64,000 nt of DNA from Copromyces sp. CBS 386.78. Its lineage: Eukaryota > Ascomycota > Sordariomycetes > Sordariales > Sordariaceae. Location: contig MU839198.1 in NCBI GenBank assembly GCA_030685235.1, positions 79,225 to 143,224 on the forward strand, written 5' to 3'. Positions 33,501 through 46,400 of this stretch are shown here, piece after piece (within the stretch, counting starts at the first letter, position 1; every line of letters starts with the position of its first letter). The notes below the pieces were generated by a model. It was given only the letters and a program-made list of their open reading frames with translations, was not told where the DNA came from and ran no database searches. Both the position numbers and the translations under genes were made by a program.

Positions 33501-36500
33501 AACTAATATAGCCGAAGATATTAAAAGGATACTAGAAGAGGATAAATTCGTAGAAGGATACGGCGTTTTAAACCTATACGCTTTTAACAATTAATTAACC
33601 TTAAAAATAATTAAGGAAATCTTTATAGGTAAAGAATAAAAATATAAGAAGTTCTTCGACAATAATTTTTATTATTAAATCGACGGTCTAGTAAGTAAAA
33701 GTAATATAATTACTTTAAAGGTAATTAACGTTTTAAATTCTATTATAATTATTAGTACGAATAACGACTTTCTTTAATATGAAGAAGTAATTAATTAATA
33801 CTTCTCTGCTAACGGTATCGCCTTACGCAAAATCACTTTTGAAGATATTATTAAATTTTATAAAAAAGTAGATAAACTACTTAAAACTGACGCCTAAATC
33901 TAAGCCAAACTTCTTCGATAATACTAATATTATATAAGTACTTTTCGTTAAAAAGGGGCTAAAACTTTACTCCCTTATTAATTTTATAACTTCAAAATCG
34001 AATTCTGCCTAAGAACTACACCCCCAGCCGCTCGCGAGCGCCCTTTTAACTTAAATAAATTTAACGTTATTAAAAAATAGATTGATAATATATTTTAAAA
34101 GAAGTTTATTTGCCTATTATAATTAAAAGCTTCCGTTCTAATCCTTTCAGCTAAAAAACTAAAAGGAGGAGTCTGCATTTACGTTGATTACTGTAGAATT
34201 AATAATATTACCCTTAAATTATAATATTTACTATTGTTAATAAAAAAAACCTTCGATATAATCTACTACGTTAAAATTTTTATTAAATTCGATGTTATTA
34301 CTACTTTTAACTGTATCTGTATAAAAGAAGGATACAAATAGTTTATAGCTTTTATAATATAATTTAGACTATTTAAATTATTAGTAGTATTATTTAATTT
34401 ATAAAACGCCCCTAAGGCATTTTAAAATTATATTAATAATATCCTTTATAATATTCTTGACGTTTATACGACCGCTTACCTTAATAACGTCCTTATTTAT
34501 TCTAATAACGTTAAAGACTATAAGTGGTATATTAATAATATTTTTAACCAGTTAGTTAAAATAGGCTTTAGTATCGATATTGATAAATGCGAATTTTATA
34601 TAATATAAACGAAATATTTAAGTTTTATTATTATATTAGGAAATATTAAAATAAATCCCGATAAAGTTAAAGCCGTTACTAACTAGGCGGTTCGCTAATT
34701 TAAGAAGTCCCTACAATCTTTCTTAGATTTTGCAAATTTCTACCGCTATTTTATTAAAGATTTTTCTATAATAGTAAAACCGCTATATAAACTTATAGAA
34801 AAGAATACTGCTTAGTTATAGTCTACTATATATAATTCCGCTTTTAAAACTTTAAAACGAATTTTTACTAGTAGACTAGTATTAAAAATTTACGATTAGT
34901 CTAAAAAAATAATAGTCGAAACCGATACATTTAATTAAATAGCGGGCGGTACTTTATTTTAATATAGTAATAACGGTATCCTCTACCCTATTGCCTACTT
35001 TTCGTCAAAGCATATAGCCTAAGAATATAATTATAATATTTATAATAAAGAATTGCTCGCTATTATTAAAGTACTTAAAAAATAGAAGCTAAAATTCGAA
35101 AGCGTCCAATAACCCTTCGATATTCTAATAAATTATAAAAACTTCTAAACTTTTATAATTAATAAGTAGTTTACTTAATAATATATAAGGTAGTCCTAAT
35201 TCTTATTATAATTTAATTTCTTAATTAAGTATACCCTAAAGCCGTAAAATTTTCGCCCTAATACTTTAAATTACAAATTTAATAACCGTCCTACTAATAC
35301 TAATAATAACCGTTTAATAGCCCGCTAGTAGGTATTCCTTAACCCTATATAGTTTGAAGAAGGATACCTAAAAGAACCTTTAGATTTCTCCCTCTATTTA
35401 ATAAGCGATTACGATAATAAATCTGTTAATAATATTATTTTAAATAATTATAAAACTTCTATTTTCCTTTAAGAATTCGGTTTTTATTTTACAAACCCCG
35501 CTTACAAATAATAAATTCCTAGTATTAAGAAAGTATTTTATAACGTATTTACTAAGTATTAGGTAGTTAATAACGGAATTGCTAAATAACGTAATAAAAT
35601 TATTATTAATCTTTATAATAAAGAGCTCTAATTCGTATTAATTAGCCGGTAATATAATTCCCCCAATACTAAATACCCTAGCCGTAACGCAATTTACAAC
35701 CTTCTTTAACACGAATTTTACTAGGAGGGGATAATTTACGATATTAGAGTTTTTTGTAAAGGCTATTTCCCCTATGCTAAAACGAAATTTTTAAAACGAA
35801 AATTTACTAGTTTATTTAAACTTTCTAAAATTTGCTTCGTACTTTAGAAAAATATTTCTATTAATTATGTTATACCGCTCTTAAAAAGTACCTACTTCGG
35901 ATAGACCTTTAAATATATCGCCGTCGTTGTTAACTATTTAACTAAAATACAATACTATATCCTAATAGTAATTTTAAAAGCCGAAGAATTAACCGACTAC
36001 TTTATCGACTAAATATATTACCTTTATAATTTACTAAATATAATCCTTTCTAATCGCGGTACGCAATTCGTTTTATATTTCTAAAATACTTTATATAAGC
36101 GGTTCGCTATTACTTACAAGTTAACTTCCGCTTTCTACCCTTAAACTAATATTTAAATAAAGTGTATTAATGTAAAGATAGAGTAATTCCTTCGCCTTTA
36201 TATTAATTGGGCCTAAACTAATTAAGCCAAATAGCTTCCTCTTACTAAATTTATAAATAATAATATAATATTTTTGTTAATTGATATTTCTCCTTTTTTC
36301 GCTAATTACAAATTTTATCTACGAATAAATACTAAACTTCGCACTCCCTCGTACCCAGATCTATTACCTACTTAATTAAAGGAGTATTACAAAGTTAACG
36401 AATTAGCCGACCGTTTTTAAATAATTTAGGATTTCGCCTTATAATAAATAAGACGTACCTAAGTATAATACGAAGACAATATTAACCGTTACTGTATCGA

Positions 36501-37374
36501 CTCCCTTAAGTATAAAGAGGGAAATTTAATATTTTTTAATACGATTAACCTTACTAACGGCCGCCTAATATTAAAACTTTACCCCTAATAAGAAAGACCG
36601 TTTAAAGTTATATAAGCGGAATTTTATATAATTTATCTCGCCCTACCTTCGAATATAAAGTACGCCCCTATTTTCTACGTTTCGATAGTTTAGCCCTAGA
36701 TCGGTAGAGGCCTCTTTAGTTAAAATACTTTAATGGATATTAAGGTTAACGACGGTAGAATAATAGTTTGTACTAATAATTATAAGGAGTATACCGAATA
36801 GGATTTTGAAAAGTTTATTGATTATGCTCAATTAAGTAATAATGCCTACTAGTATTACCGTATATAATAGAAAGGAGACTACTAACTGATTTAAGAACTT
36901 AAAGTTAACGTTATTAATTGTAAGGAAATAATCCTATATTTCTATAAGGAGAATCCTAATAAACTAATACCTCCCGAAGTATAATAATAGCCCGAATACG
37001 CTAACAACATTACCCCGGCACCCGAATCCGCTCCCAAATACCCCGAATCCGCTCTTAAGCCCCTAAGATAGTATTCCGCCCGCTTAATACGCCGTAAAGC
37101 CGTAACCGTAATCGATTTATCCGTTCCATTCCTAAATACTATTATAACGGTCCGTATACTAATTGAACTACTAGATAAAAGTATAAAAGAATTAATATAT
37201 TTACTAATAGGAAAGATATTATAACGATTAATAGATATTTAGGTAGGTAGGCTACCGCCTACGGAAATTATAAATTATAATAAGATATTGAAGGAGATAG
37301 AATTTAACGGTTAGAATTATTATATTATATATATATCGTTTGAAGCTACTAGAACTTCTTTTAAGGGGGGATAG

Positions 37375-37595
37375 TATTATAAAATTAATTTATAATATAC
37401 CTACCCTATACGACCCTTAAATATACTATAACTATTATTATATTACGGTCACGTACAGGGTCACATACGCGTACGGACTGGCCTTCCAGGGCTTTCGCCT
37501 ATATAGCCAATCCTCCGCACACATTCTTCCTTTCCTCTCCTTCGCACAATAACGCATATTCTACCCTACCCTCAACAGTGCCTCGCCCCGTGATA
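37375..37595 (+). repeat. 3' LTR of element B
   Basis: 221 bp, same length as the 5' LTR, preceded by a purine-rich tract and ending CCCCGTGATA. Confidence 0.88.
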
Positions 37596-37600
37596 CTTAA

Positions 37601-40600
37601 TTACAGAAGATCTTTATAACGCCGCTTCTAAATTTACCTAATATACCGCCTTTCCCTACGTTATTATCGCCTTCGCCTACTTAATTTACGAGGATTTAGT
37701 AAAGGCTAATACGTTCGCTACTATCGCTTAGAATTCTCTAAAGGCCGCTTATTAATAGATTGCTACTTAAGAAAATACTATTATTAATTTTTAATACGAA
37801 GCCTGTTAATTTTAAAATAATTTTACTATAATTAACAAAGTTAATAGTAGATTTAAAAAGATTGTTGAAACTTAAATTAGGGCCTTTAAAAAAATTATTT
37901 GCAACAATATTAAAACCCCCGTATCTATCCCCGTCCCCAATTCTAATAATAAGGCTATAGCTATAATTATAATAACCACCCTTAAAATTCGTACTAATAA
38001 AGATCCTACTGCTTATACTAGCGAGGACTCCTTTATTATTAAACGAGCCGAGGCTTTCTAGGATTGGCGCAATAAAATTTAATTATGCTAATTCTAGGAT
38101 ACTTAGTAGTTTAATTAAAACGAACGTTATAAATTTACCTAGATTTTTTTATATTTTGGTAGTAACGCTTTTAGAATTTTAGCTCCGTATATTATGCTTA
38201 TTATTAAAGAGGACGACCCGATTAAGTGGAAATGGAAGAGTGCGGAGGCCTTCTTCGTCTATTTCGGTACGAAATATAATTATATAGATTTTACCTTCGA
38301 GGTTTATTACGATTTCGAGTCCCTTAAAATAATTAAGGGTACGAGATAATTCGATTTTGAAGATAAATTCGTTACGATTATTCATAAATGTGATTTCGAC
38401 GATATTATAAAAACTTATTACTTTAAAATAAAGGTTACGAATGAAATTTATAATATTATTACCTACTAGTAGGATACCCTAGCCTATAACGATTTCGATA
38501 GTTAGTTTACTTTCTACTATAAGTTCGCCACTAATTTGGAAGAGCGTAATTAGCGTAATAAAATTAATATTTATTTTAAGACTAGCGGTACTAGTAATAG
38601 TACCGTTACTTTTAAGCGTACTATTAATTAAGGTAGTATAATTATAGATTTCAATGCTATTAATATTTTCGATATTTAATTATCCTGTATAATTAATAAG
38701 GCGGTCTTCGATTATCGTATAAAAAATGGTCTTTATAAGCGCTACGCTAATATTAGCTACTTCGCCTACGAATGCTGTAATAATATTAATATTAATATCC
38801 TTAAGGAATAGAAGGAGCGCGACCACCGCTACTGCCGTAGTAGAGGCAATTATAATAATAATTGTAATAGACTTACTATAAGCTAGTCCGGTTATAGTAA
38901 TAATAATAATAATAGCATTCGAATTAATACCGTCGGTATTAGTAAGCCCGCCATTCCTATTATAATACCTGCTCCCGCTCTTGCCTAGTCCGCGGAATAT
39001 AGCGTAGGAAATACTCCGCCTCTCTACTAAATCGCTTAGAAAGGCCGTCGTCTATAATAATTATAATAGAAAAGGAGGAGGATAATTTAATAAATTTAAA
39101 AATAATTTAATTTAAGAATTCGAATTTAAATAGTTATAATAATAATTTTATCCTCCTCTCTATTCAAATCGTTTACGGACTGTGTAATTAATATAATAAA
39201 TATGCCGCTTTAATTGATAATAGTTGCTCTACCCTTGCCTTTATTGATTACAGCTTTACTACTCGTTATACTATCCTACTCTTAAAACTTCCTAAACTTA
39301 AGGCCTTATATTTAGTAGATAATATATTTAAAAACTTTATTACTTATTACTATAAAATTCAATTATAAATCGATTATTATATAGAGACGATCACTAGACT
39401 AATTTACGATTTAGCGGATAATTATCCTATAATTTTAAATATACCGTAATTTAAATTTTATAACCCCGTAATTTTATAGCTAGATAATACTATTACTTTT
39501 ATTAACTATTGCGCAAGTCGCTACCTTCCCGTAGACCTCCCTCCCTCTTTATAGTATACCCCAAAGGTTTAGAAGTATATATATACGCGTCGCTACGAAA
39601 TTATATAAAGTATAACTATACTAGTTAATTACTTTAATACCCTATTAATAGACCCTATTTATAAAATTATTACTATTGAAAATGACTTTTTTAATACTTT
39701 AATTATAGACCTTAATACCCTAATTGTAGAGTTTAGTAACCTAATTACGGACCTATCTCCTAAACGGACTAAACCTACTATTTACCGTACTATAATTAAT
39801 TAGCGGAAATCTAATCCCTATTATTATATTATAATACGCCGGGTATATTTCCTAAACGGCCCTATTAACCTAACAAATATTAAAAATATAACGGCTACTA
39901 ACTTTAATTAATTATATAAAAAATATTATTTACGAATATTCTATATTTCGTACGTAGAATTCTACGTGATTATAGAGGAGGCTAGGGCGGAGGAAGAAGC
40001 CCGGGCTAAAGAAATAGAAGGAGGCGTCTTAAAGTTTGAAGAATATAAAAATAATAAAGGTATTATTAATAGAGGGGTAGGGATAGGATTAGCTAACTTT
40101 ATATTAAAGATAGAATAGGAAATTTAGAACGGCAACGGCGCTAAATATAAAAAACTATTAAGTAAATATTATTATTTATAAATTAACGCCTGCGTTAGTA
40201 AAGGCTCTAAAGTCGCTATCCGGGCTATAAAGATTACTAAATACGTATATTTCAACAGTAATATAAACGAAGATTTCGAACGGTATAAAGCTATTAAACT
40301 CGCCGCCAATATTATAAAAGAAAATATAACTAAATTTTATAAGAAAGCCGATAAGCCGCTTAAAACTAACGCTTAAATTAAAAAAAAGCTTCCTAAATAA
40401 TATTAGAATTACTTCAACGTTTTTAAATTTTATAACACTACAGTCTTACCTCCCTACCACTCTTATAACTTTAAAATCGAATTCCGCCCGGAAAAATAAA
40501 CACCCTATACGAAATCTAAAGTATTTAACCCCGACGAATTAAATATAATTAAGAAGTAAATTAACGACAACTTCTATAATAAGTTTATTTATCCTTCGTA

Positions 40601-43093
40601 ATTAGAGGCCGTTTTTTAAATCCTATTAATATAGAAGCCGGGCGGAAGTCTTAAAATTTATATAAATTATAGAAGGATTAATAATATTACTTTTAAAAGC
40701 CGCTACCTACTCTCTTTAATTAAAGAAATTTTTAATACTATTTACAAAGTAAAAATCTTTACTAAGCTAAATATTATTACTACTTTTAACCGTATTCGTA
40801 TTATAGAAAGGTATAAATAGCTAACAGTATTTATTATTTATTTTAGCCTATTCGAATTATTAATTTATCCTTTTGGCTTATAGGGAACCCTTAATACTTT
40901 CTAAAATTACATTAACAATATCTTATACAATATCCTAAATATTTACACAACCGCTTACCTAAACGATATCCTTATTTTATTAAATAACGAAGAGGAATAC
41001 CGGAAGTATATAAACGATATTCTTACCCGTTTAGAAAAGGCCAACTTATAAGTTAATATCAATAAGTGCGAATTTTATATTAAAAAAATTAAATATTTTA
41101 ATTTAATTATTACCCCTAGTAGTATCGAAATAGACTTAGAGAAGGTTAAAGCTATTATAAATTAGCAACCCCTAACCTTTAAAAAAATTTTATAAAATTT
41201 CTTAAAATTCGCTAACTTTTATCGTTGCTTTATTAAAGGTTTTTTAATTATAATAATACTACTTTACAATTTTATAAAGAAGGACGCGGAATAGGTTTGG
41301 ACTATAGTATAATAGTCCGCTTTTGAAATTTTAAAAAGCGTATTTACTAGCGGACTAACTTTACGAATTTACAACTAATCTAGAAAGACGGTTATTAAAA
41401 TTAATACTTTAAATTAAGCTTTTAAAAATACCCTCTCTTAGTACGGAAACGACAACGAATTCTACCTAATCGCCTATTTCTTAATACGGTACTTAGCAAT
41501 AGAATATAATTACAATATTTACAATAAAGAATTCTTCGCTATTATTAAAGCCCTAAAAAAATAGCATTTAAAATTAGGGGCGCCTAACAACCGTTTAATA
41601 TCGTTACAAATTATAAAACTCTATAAACCTTTATAACTAATAAGTAGCTTACGCCCCGCCATATAAAATAATTATAATTCTTATTATATTTTAATTTTTT
41701 AATCCGCTATATACTAAAGTTTTAAAATCTCCGCCCTAATATATTAAATAGGAAATTAGAAGACCTTCCCTTAAATATAGACAATTTTCGCTTAAAAGCC
41801 CGTAATTATAAACTTATCGACCCCACCTAATTCGAAAACAACTACCTCTCCTTATCTACTATAACCATTATTAACGACCTCAATTTTAATAAAGAAGTAT
41901 TCCTATTATTGCTAAATACCTTAGAAAAGCCGGATAAATTTACCGATAATATTATTAACGAAAGCTACGACTAATTAACTTTAATATAGGAAGTCGTTAG
42001 TTACTTAAAAAATCTAGGCCGCATTAAATAGTACCCTTATATTAAAAAAAAGTTGAAGGTCGCCTTTACTGAATATTCTACGATAGGAGGTAAAGCTTAC
42101 TATAAAAGGAAGATATTTATTAACCCCAACAATACTACTACCTAATTACTATTCATCTATTATACTTATTCGTTACTAATAGTAAGCTATCTAAGTAGAA
42201 ATAAAATATAAATATAAATAAACGGATATTTTAATCGATTACATTTCTCCGCTACTAAAAAATTTCTACTTAGGCTAGAAGTTTAAATATATTGCCGTTA
42301 TAGTAGATCGCTTAACGAAAATATACCATTATATCCTTACTATTATTATAAAGGCTAAGGAATTAATAAATCGTTTTATTAATTATATTTATACCCTTTA
42401 CGGCCTATTCGATATTATTATTTCTAATTATAATATTTAATTTATATTTTTATTCTAGTTTATAATTTATAAACGTTTAGTAATTAAAAGGCTCTTAAAT
42501 TCCACTTTCTATTTATAAATTAATATTTAAATAAAATATATTAACATAAAAATAGAATAATATTTACGTATTTTCGTTAATTAGGTATAAACGAATTAAG
42601 TATAATAATTACTATTAGCGTAATTTGTAAGCAATAATATAATTTTTAAAACTACGGGCATAACTCCCTTCTTTACTAATTACGGTTTTTATTTTCGTAT
42701 AAGCATCGAACCCGCGGTAATCGTACCGTTAAAAAGGTTTTTGCTAGTATAATAAAAGGAATATATAAAAGCTAGCGAACTATTCGCCCGTTTCGAAATT
42801 ATTTAGAATTATATACGTACTTCTATAAAGAAAATATAAAATTAATACGAGGTTAACGCTAACGAAAACCGGTCCGATACGCTAAAATACCGAGCCGGGG
42901 ATTTTATTATATTTAATACGACTAATTTCAATAACGGTAAATTATACAATAAATTTTACTTATAATAGGAAGGCCCCTTTAAAGTAAATTAGGTACAATT
43001 TTATATTATTAAACTAATCCTTCCTATTAATATAAAATACTTATTAATTTTTTATATCTTTATAGTTAAACCTTATTAAGAAGGTTTCTTTAA
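37601..43093 (+). mobile_element. element C, middle segment (gag-pol)
   Basis: Internal region of element C between the B and A insertions. A gag zinc-knuckle-like segment lies near 38,707-38,775, followed by an Arg/Asn-rich tail. RT lies at about 40,600-41,250, with active-site region YLNDILI at 40,956. RNase H follows near 41,390-41,620 and the integrase core at about 42,190-42,640. It is colinear in reverse with element D (56.4-63.1 kb), for example the GCGCCTAACAA stretch near 41,580 matches D near 58,880. Stop codons throughout. Confidence 0.82.
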
Positions 43094-43400
43094 TGTCACA
43101 GGGTTAGCCTTATGACGGTTCAGAGCATATAATAGCAATTATTAGAGCTAGGAGCTTAGACTACCGTATAAGGCCATTACGGCCTTATCGTTACATAAAG
43201 CCGTAACAGCCTTATTATTATCGCCATTATACTATACAAATTGTACTAGCTCTATAGCGCTTATAAAACTACTACAAATCTACTTTTAAATTAGCCTTCT
43301 TATAAAGACTAGTCTAAGATTATACCTTTAGACCTTTACCTTTTACTCCTTCGTATAATTACAAATACTCTTACCTACCTTATACTTTTATATTATAATA
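43094..43400 (+). repeat. 5' LTR of element A
   Basis: 307 bp, TGTCACAGGGTTAGCC to TATTATAATA; pairs with 50110-50416 and with the LTR of element E at 54029-54335. Confidence 0.88.
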
Positions 43401-46400
43401 ATTAATTACACTTTTAAACCTTCGCATTTTACGTATATTTTTTTAACCCTTAGAATTGCGCGGCAGGAGCTACGTAGTTTATACCCTTACGCTAGGATCG
43501 CCTCATTGAATCGCGGACCCCAATATAAAAAGTCGCTTCGCTAAATCGCAGACTCCCTAAAACTAAACCCTAAACGCGGAAGTCTAATTATTATAACTAT
43601 ATTATTATATTGCGGCAATCTATATAATCCTTATATTACAACCTAATTACGTAGTAAACAATAATAATTACGACTACTATTCCGGACGTAACAATAGCAA
43701 TACTTTACTACCCAACTATACTGAACTTAGAATTAAATTCGAAGGCAATCTCTCCTCGCCCCCTAACCCCTTTAACCTTAGACAATTCTCTAAAGTATTT
43801 ATTAACGAACTAATTACGGATATTAAAATCTTATAAATAGCGCTATTCGAATTCGAGAAAATTAGCCCTAGAATTAAAAATTTCTTAAACGGGTTCGAAC
43901 GAAATATCCGACTTTATTACGTTCTATATAAATATTAAACGTTCGCTAAGATAGCTAATTAATACGTAGCCTTTTACTCTATTATCGAACTATTTAGGCG
44001 CGTCCTTACGGTAGTATTTGCAAATTACAATACTATTGCAATTGAATAGGATAACGAACGGTAGTAAGTACAGCAAATTATTATAAACTTATAATAGTAG
44101 ATTATAACTATATTTTCTTCCGAAACCCTATTCGAAATATTAACCGGGTTAGCCCCTCTCTATTTTCTAAAGCGGATTATCAAAGACCCCCCTATTTTTA
44201 TAAGGGAAGAAAAAAATAATACTAAATATTACAATACATTCCGCTCGTAGCGAAATTAAATTAAAACTACTTAAGAATTCGATACAACTTATTTCCCTAA
44301 CGAATAAATTAAGATTATAAAGGCGATATTCCAATTAGGGCTAAATCTACGTTTAACTTTAAATAATAGATTAAAAAAAATTAAAATTTTTTTTATTAAA
44401 CCCGAAAAGTAATTTTAGAAGGACGGCAAAACTTTTTTTAAATATTTAGTAGACTACTATAATAATATAAATATTAAATTAAATATTAATAAACATTTTA
44501 TCGACCTTTATTAAAATAATACGCCTTTCCTTCGTTTCGAAATCGAATTTATTAAGTTTATAAATAAGTATAATTTTAACAATATTATAAAAATTTATTA
44601 TCTTTATAATAAAATAAATAAGAAGTTTCGTAGCGTTTTAATTATTTAGAACTTCTTTAACGACAATAATTATATAGAATAGTTGAAATTAATAAGGAAG
44701 GTTAACCGGAAGTTAGAGGACGCTAAATACTACAATAGGGTAATCGCGGGCACTTCTAACGGGTCCGTTAATAAGCTTAATAATAATAATAACTATAATA
44801 TATCCATTCTTACCGCTAATACTAACAATAAACTAATTAGCTAGGGAAGTACTCAAATAGATTTCGATGTAATAAATCTATTAATTATATTCGACTTTAA
44901 AATATTTGAAGAACGTAGGAAGAAGGGTTTCTATTATCGTTATAATTAATAAAATTATATCGCTCGTAATTACCTCGGATCGATTAATTAGGGCAGTAAA
45001 TTTCGTACTAATAGTAAGGCTATTAGTAAGGATAAGAAGAAAAATAAAGGAAGGGGAGGAAAAGGAAATAGAAATAATAAAAATATTAAAACGATTAAAA
45101 CTAACATTATAAATATTACTAATACCAACGCCGCTATTAAGCCGGCTACAAGAAAGGAATATTATAATAAATAAGAAAACGTTTAACCTCAATATTTAAT
45201 TATATATAGATGCCTAATTAAGTAGTTACTTCGTAGAAAAAATAAGATTTTATTATTAAATTAAAAAAAATATAAATCTAATTATTAAATAATACCTCCC
45301 TAAATTTAATTTTATTATTTACGTATATAATTACCAATATATATAAAAATTATTATATCTCTTTTATTAATAGTAAATATTCTATATTTACTTTTATCGA
45401 CCGATCTTTTATTAAAAAATATAACCTTCTCCGTTTCCGACTATTCCGCCCTAAAAAACTAATATTTATAAATAAGAATATTAAAGGTATTATTAGCGAA
45501 GGGGTAAAAAGATAATTACAGATAAGTTACTATAAAAAAGTAATTACTTTTTTAATATACGACCTTTCTAATAAATACCCCGTTATCCTAAGTTTCCCTT
45601 AAATAAAATTCTATAAACTTTATATCGATTACGAGAAAAGCGGTATACGTTTCAACTATCCGGGTTACAAAGACCGCTATTTATTAACAAAGCTTTTTAA
45701 CAACTAAATAGAAGCGCTACAAACGCTCTCTAACCCTATTTCCGTAATAATAATTTATACCTATAAAAAACTACCCCCCTCTCTTTCTTCGCTCTAAAAA
45801 AGTATTATTTATATTATCCCTAAAAACTATTTCCGTAAAGAGAAAGCCTTTATCCCTAGGGGCTATTTCCGTAAGGAGGAGGCCCGGGACGAAGAAATTG
45901 AAGAATAATTCGTTAAATCTCCCCGGTTTATTAATAAAGGATTTAAAGAGCGGACTTCTATATTTCCCGCGTTTAAAAATAATAATAATAAGGAGCGGAC
46001 TTCCGCACCTATATTTAAAAGCAAAGAGGACGTAAAGCGGCCTCCTATAGTTACCGAAAAAATATTATTATTAACCCTACTTAAGGCCCTTATTACGTAC
46101 TACGTAGGAGCGAAGGTTTAAAGCTTTATAAAAACCGCCGTAGTATTCGTAAATATTAGGAAGGATATATAATATAAACTTTATATTAGGGTAAGTAAGA
46201 AGCGTATATCGGTTAGGGACTATTAAACGCTAATATAGACGAGTACGTTAATTTACGACGAAATTAACCCCATTAATATTTACAAATTTAACGTAGTTAC
46301 ATTTAATTTTATTTATAAAAAATATTAGTTCTAGCCGTATATAATGAACTATATTGAATTAGAAAGATTCGCAAATATTTTAGAAGTCCGAAAAATAGAC

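Larger units (their letters stand above)
30304..37595 (+). mobile_element. element B: full-length Gypsy-type LTR retrotransposon, RIP-mutated
   Basis: 7292 bp with 221-bp LTRs. Order is LTR, gag, protease, RT, RNase H, integrase, purine-rich tract (TTAAGGGGGGATAG), LTR, which is the Gypsy/Ty3 order. A gag zinc-knuckle-like CxxxGxxxRC stretch lies near 32,080, and a Gly/Ser/Tyr/Gln-rich tail at 32,150-32,350. The RT active-site region YLNNVLIY is at 34,477-34,500, with mutated catalytic residues. The integrase core (YIAVVVNYLTK, then ILSNRGTQFV) lies near 35,915-36,070. A 5-bp target duplication flanks it: TTTAA (30299-30303) and CTTAA (37596-37600), differing by one C-to-T change. It sits inside element C. 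Many stops make it inactive. Confidence 0.88.

Noticed and set aside
44881..45192. Minus-strand 103-codon frame in element A, and its twin at 55817-56137
   Set aside because: Both lie opposite the gag knuckle region of the same retrotransposon family; they are open only because of shared composition.
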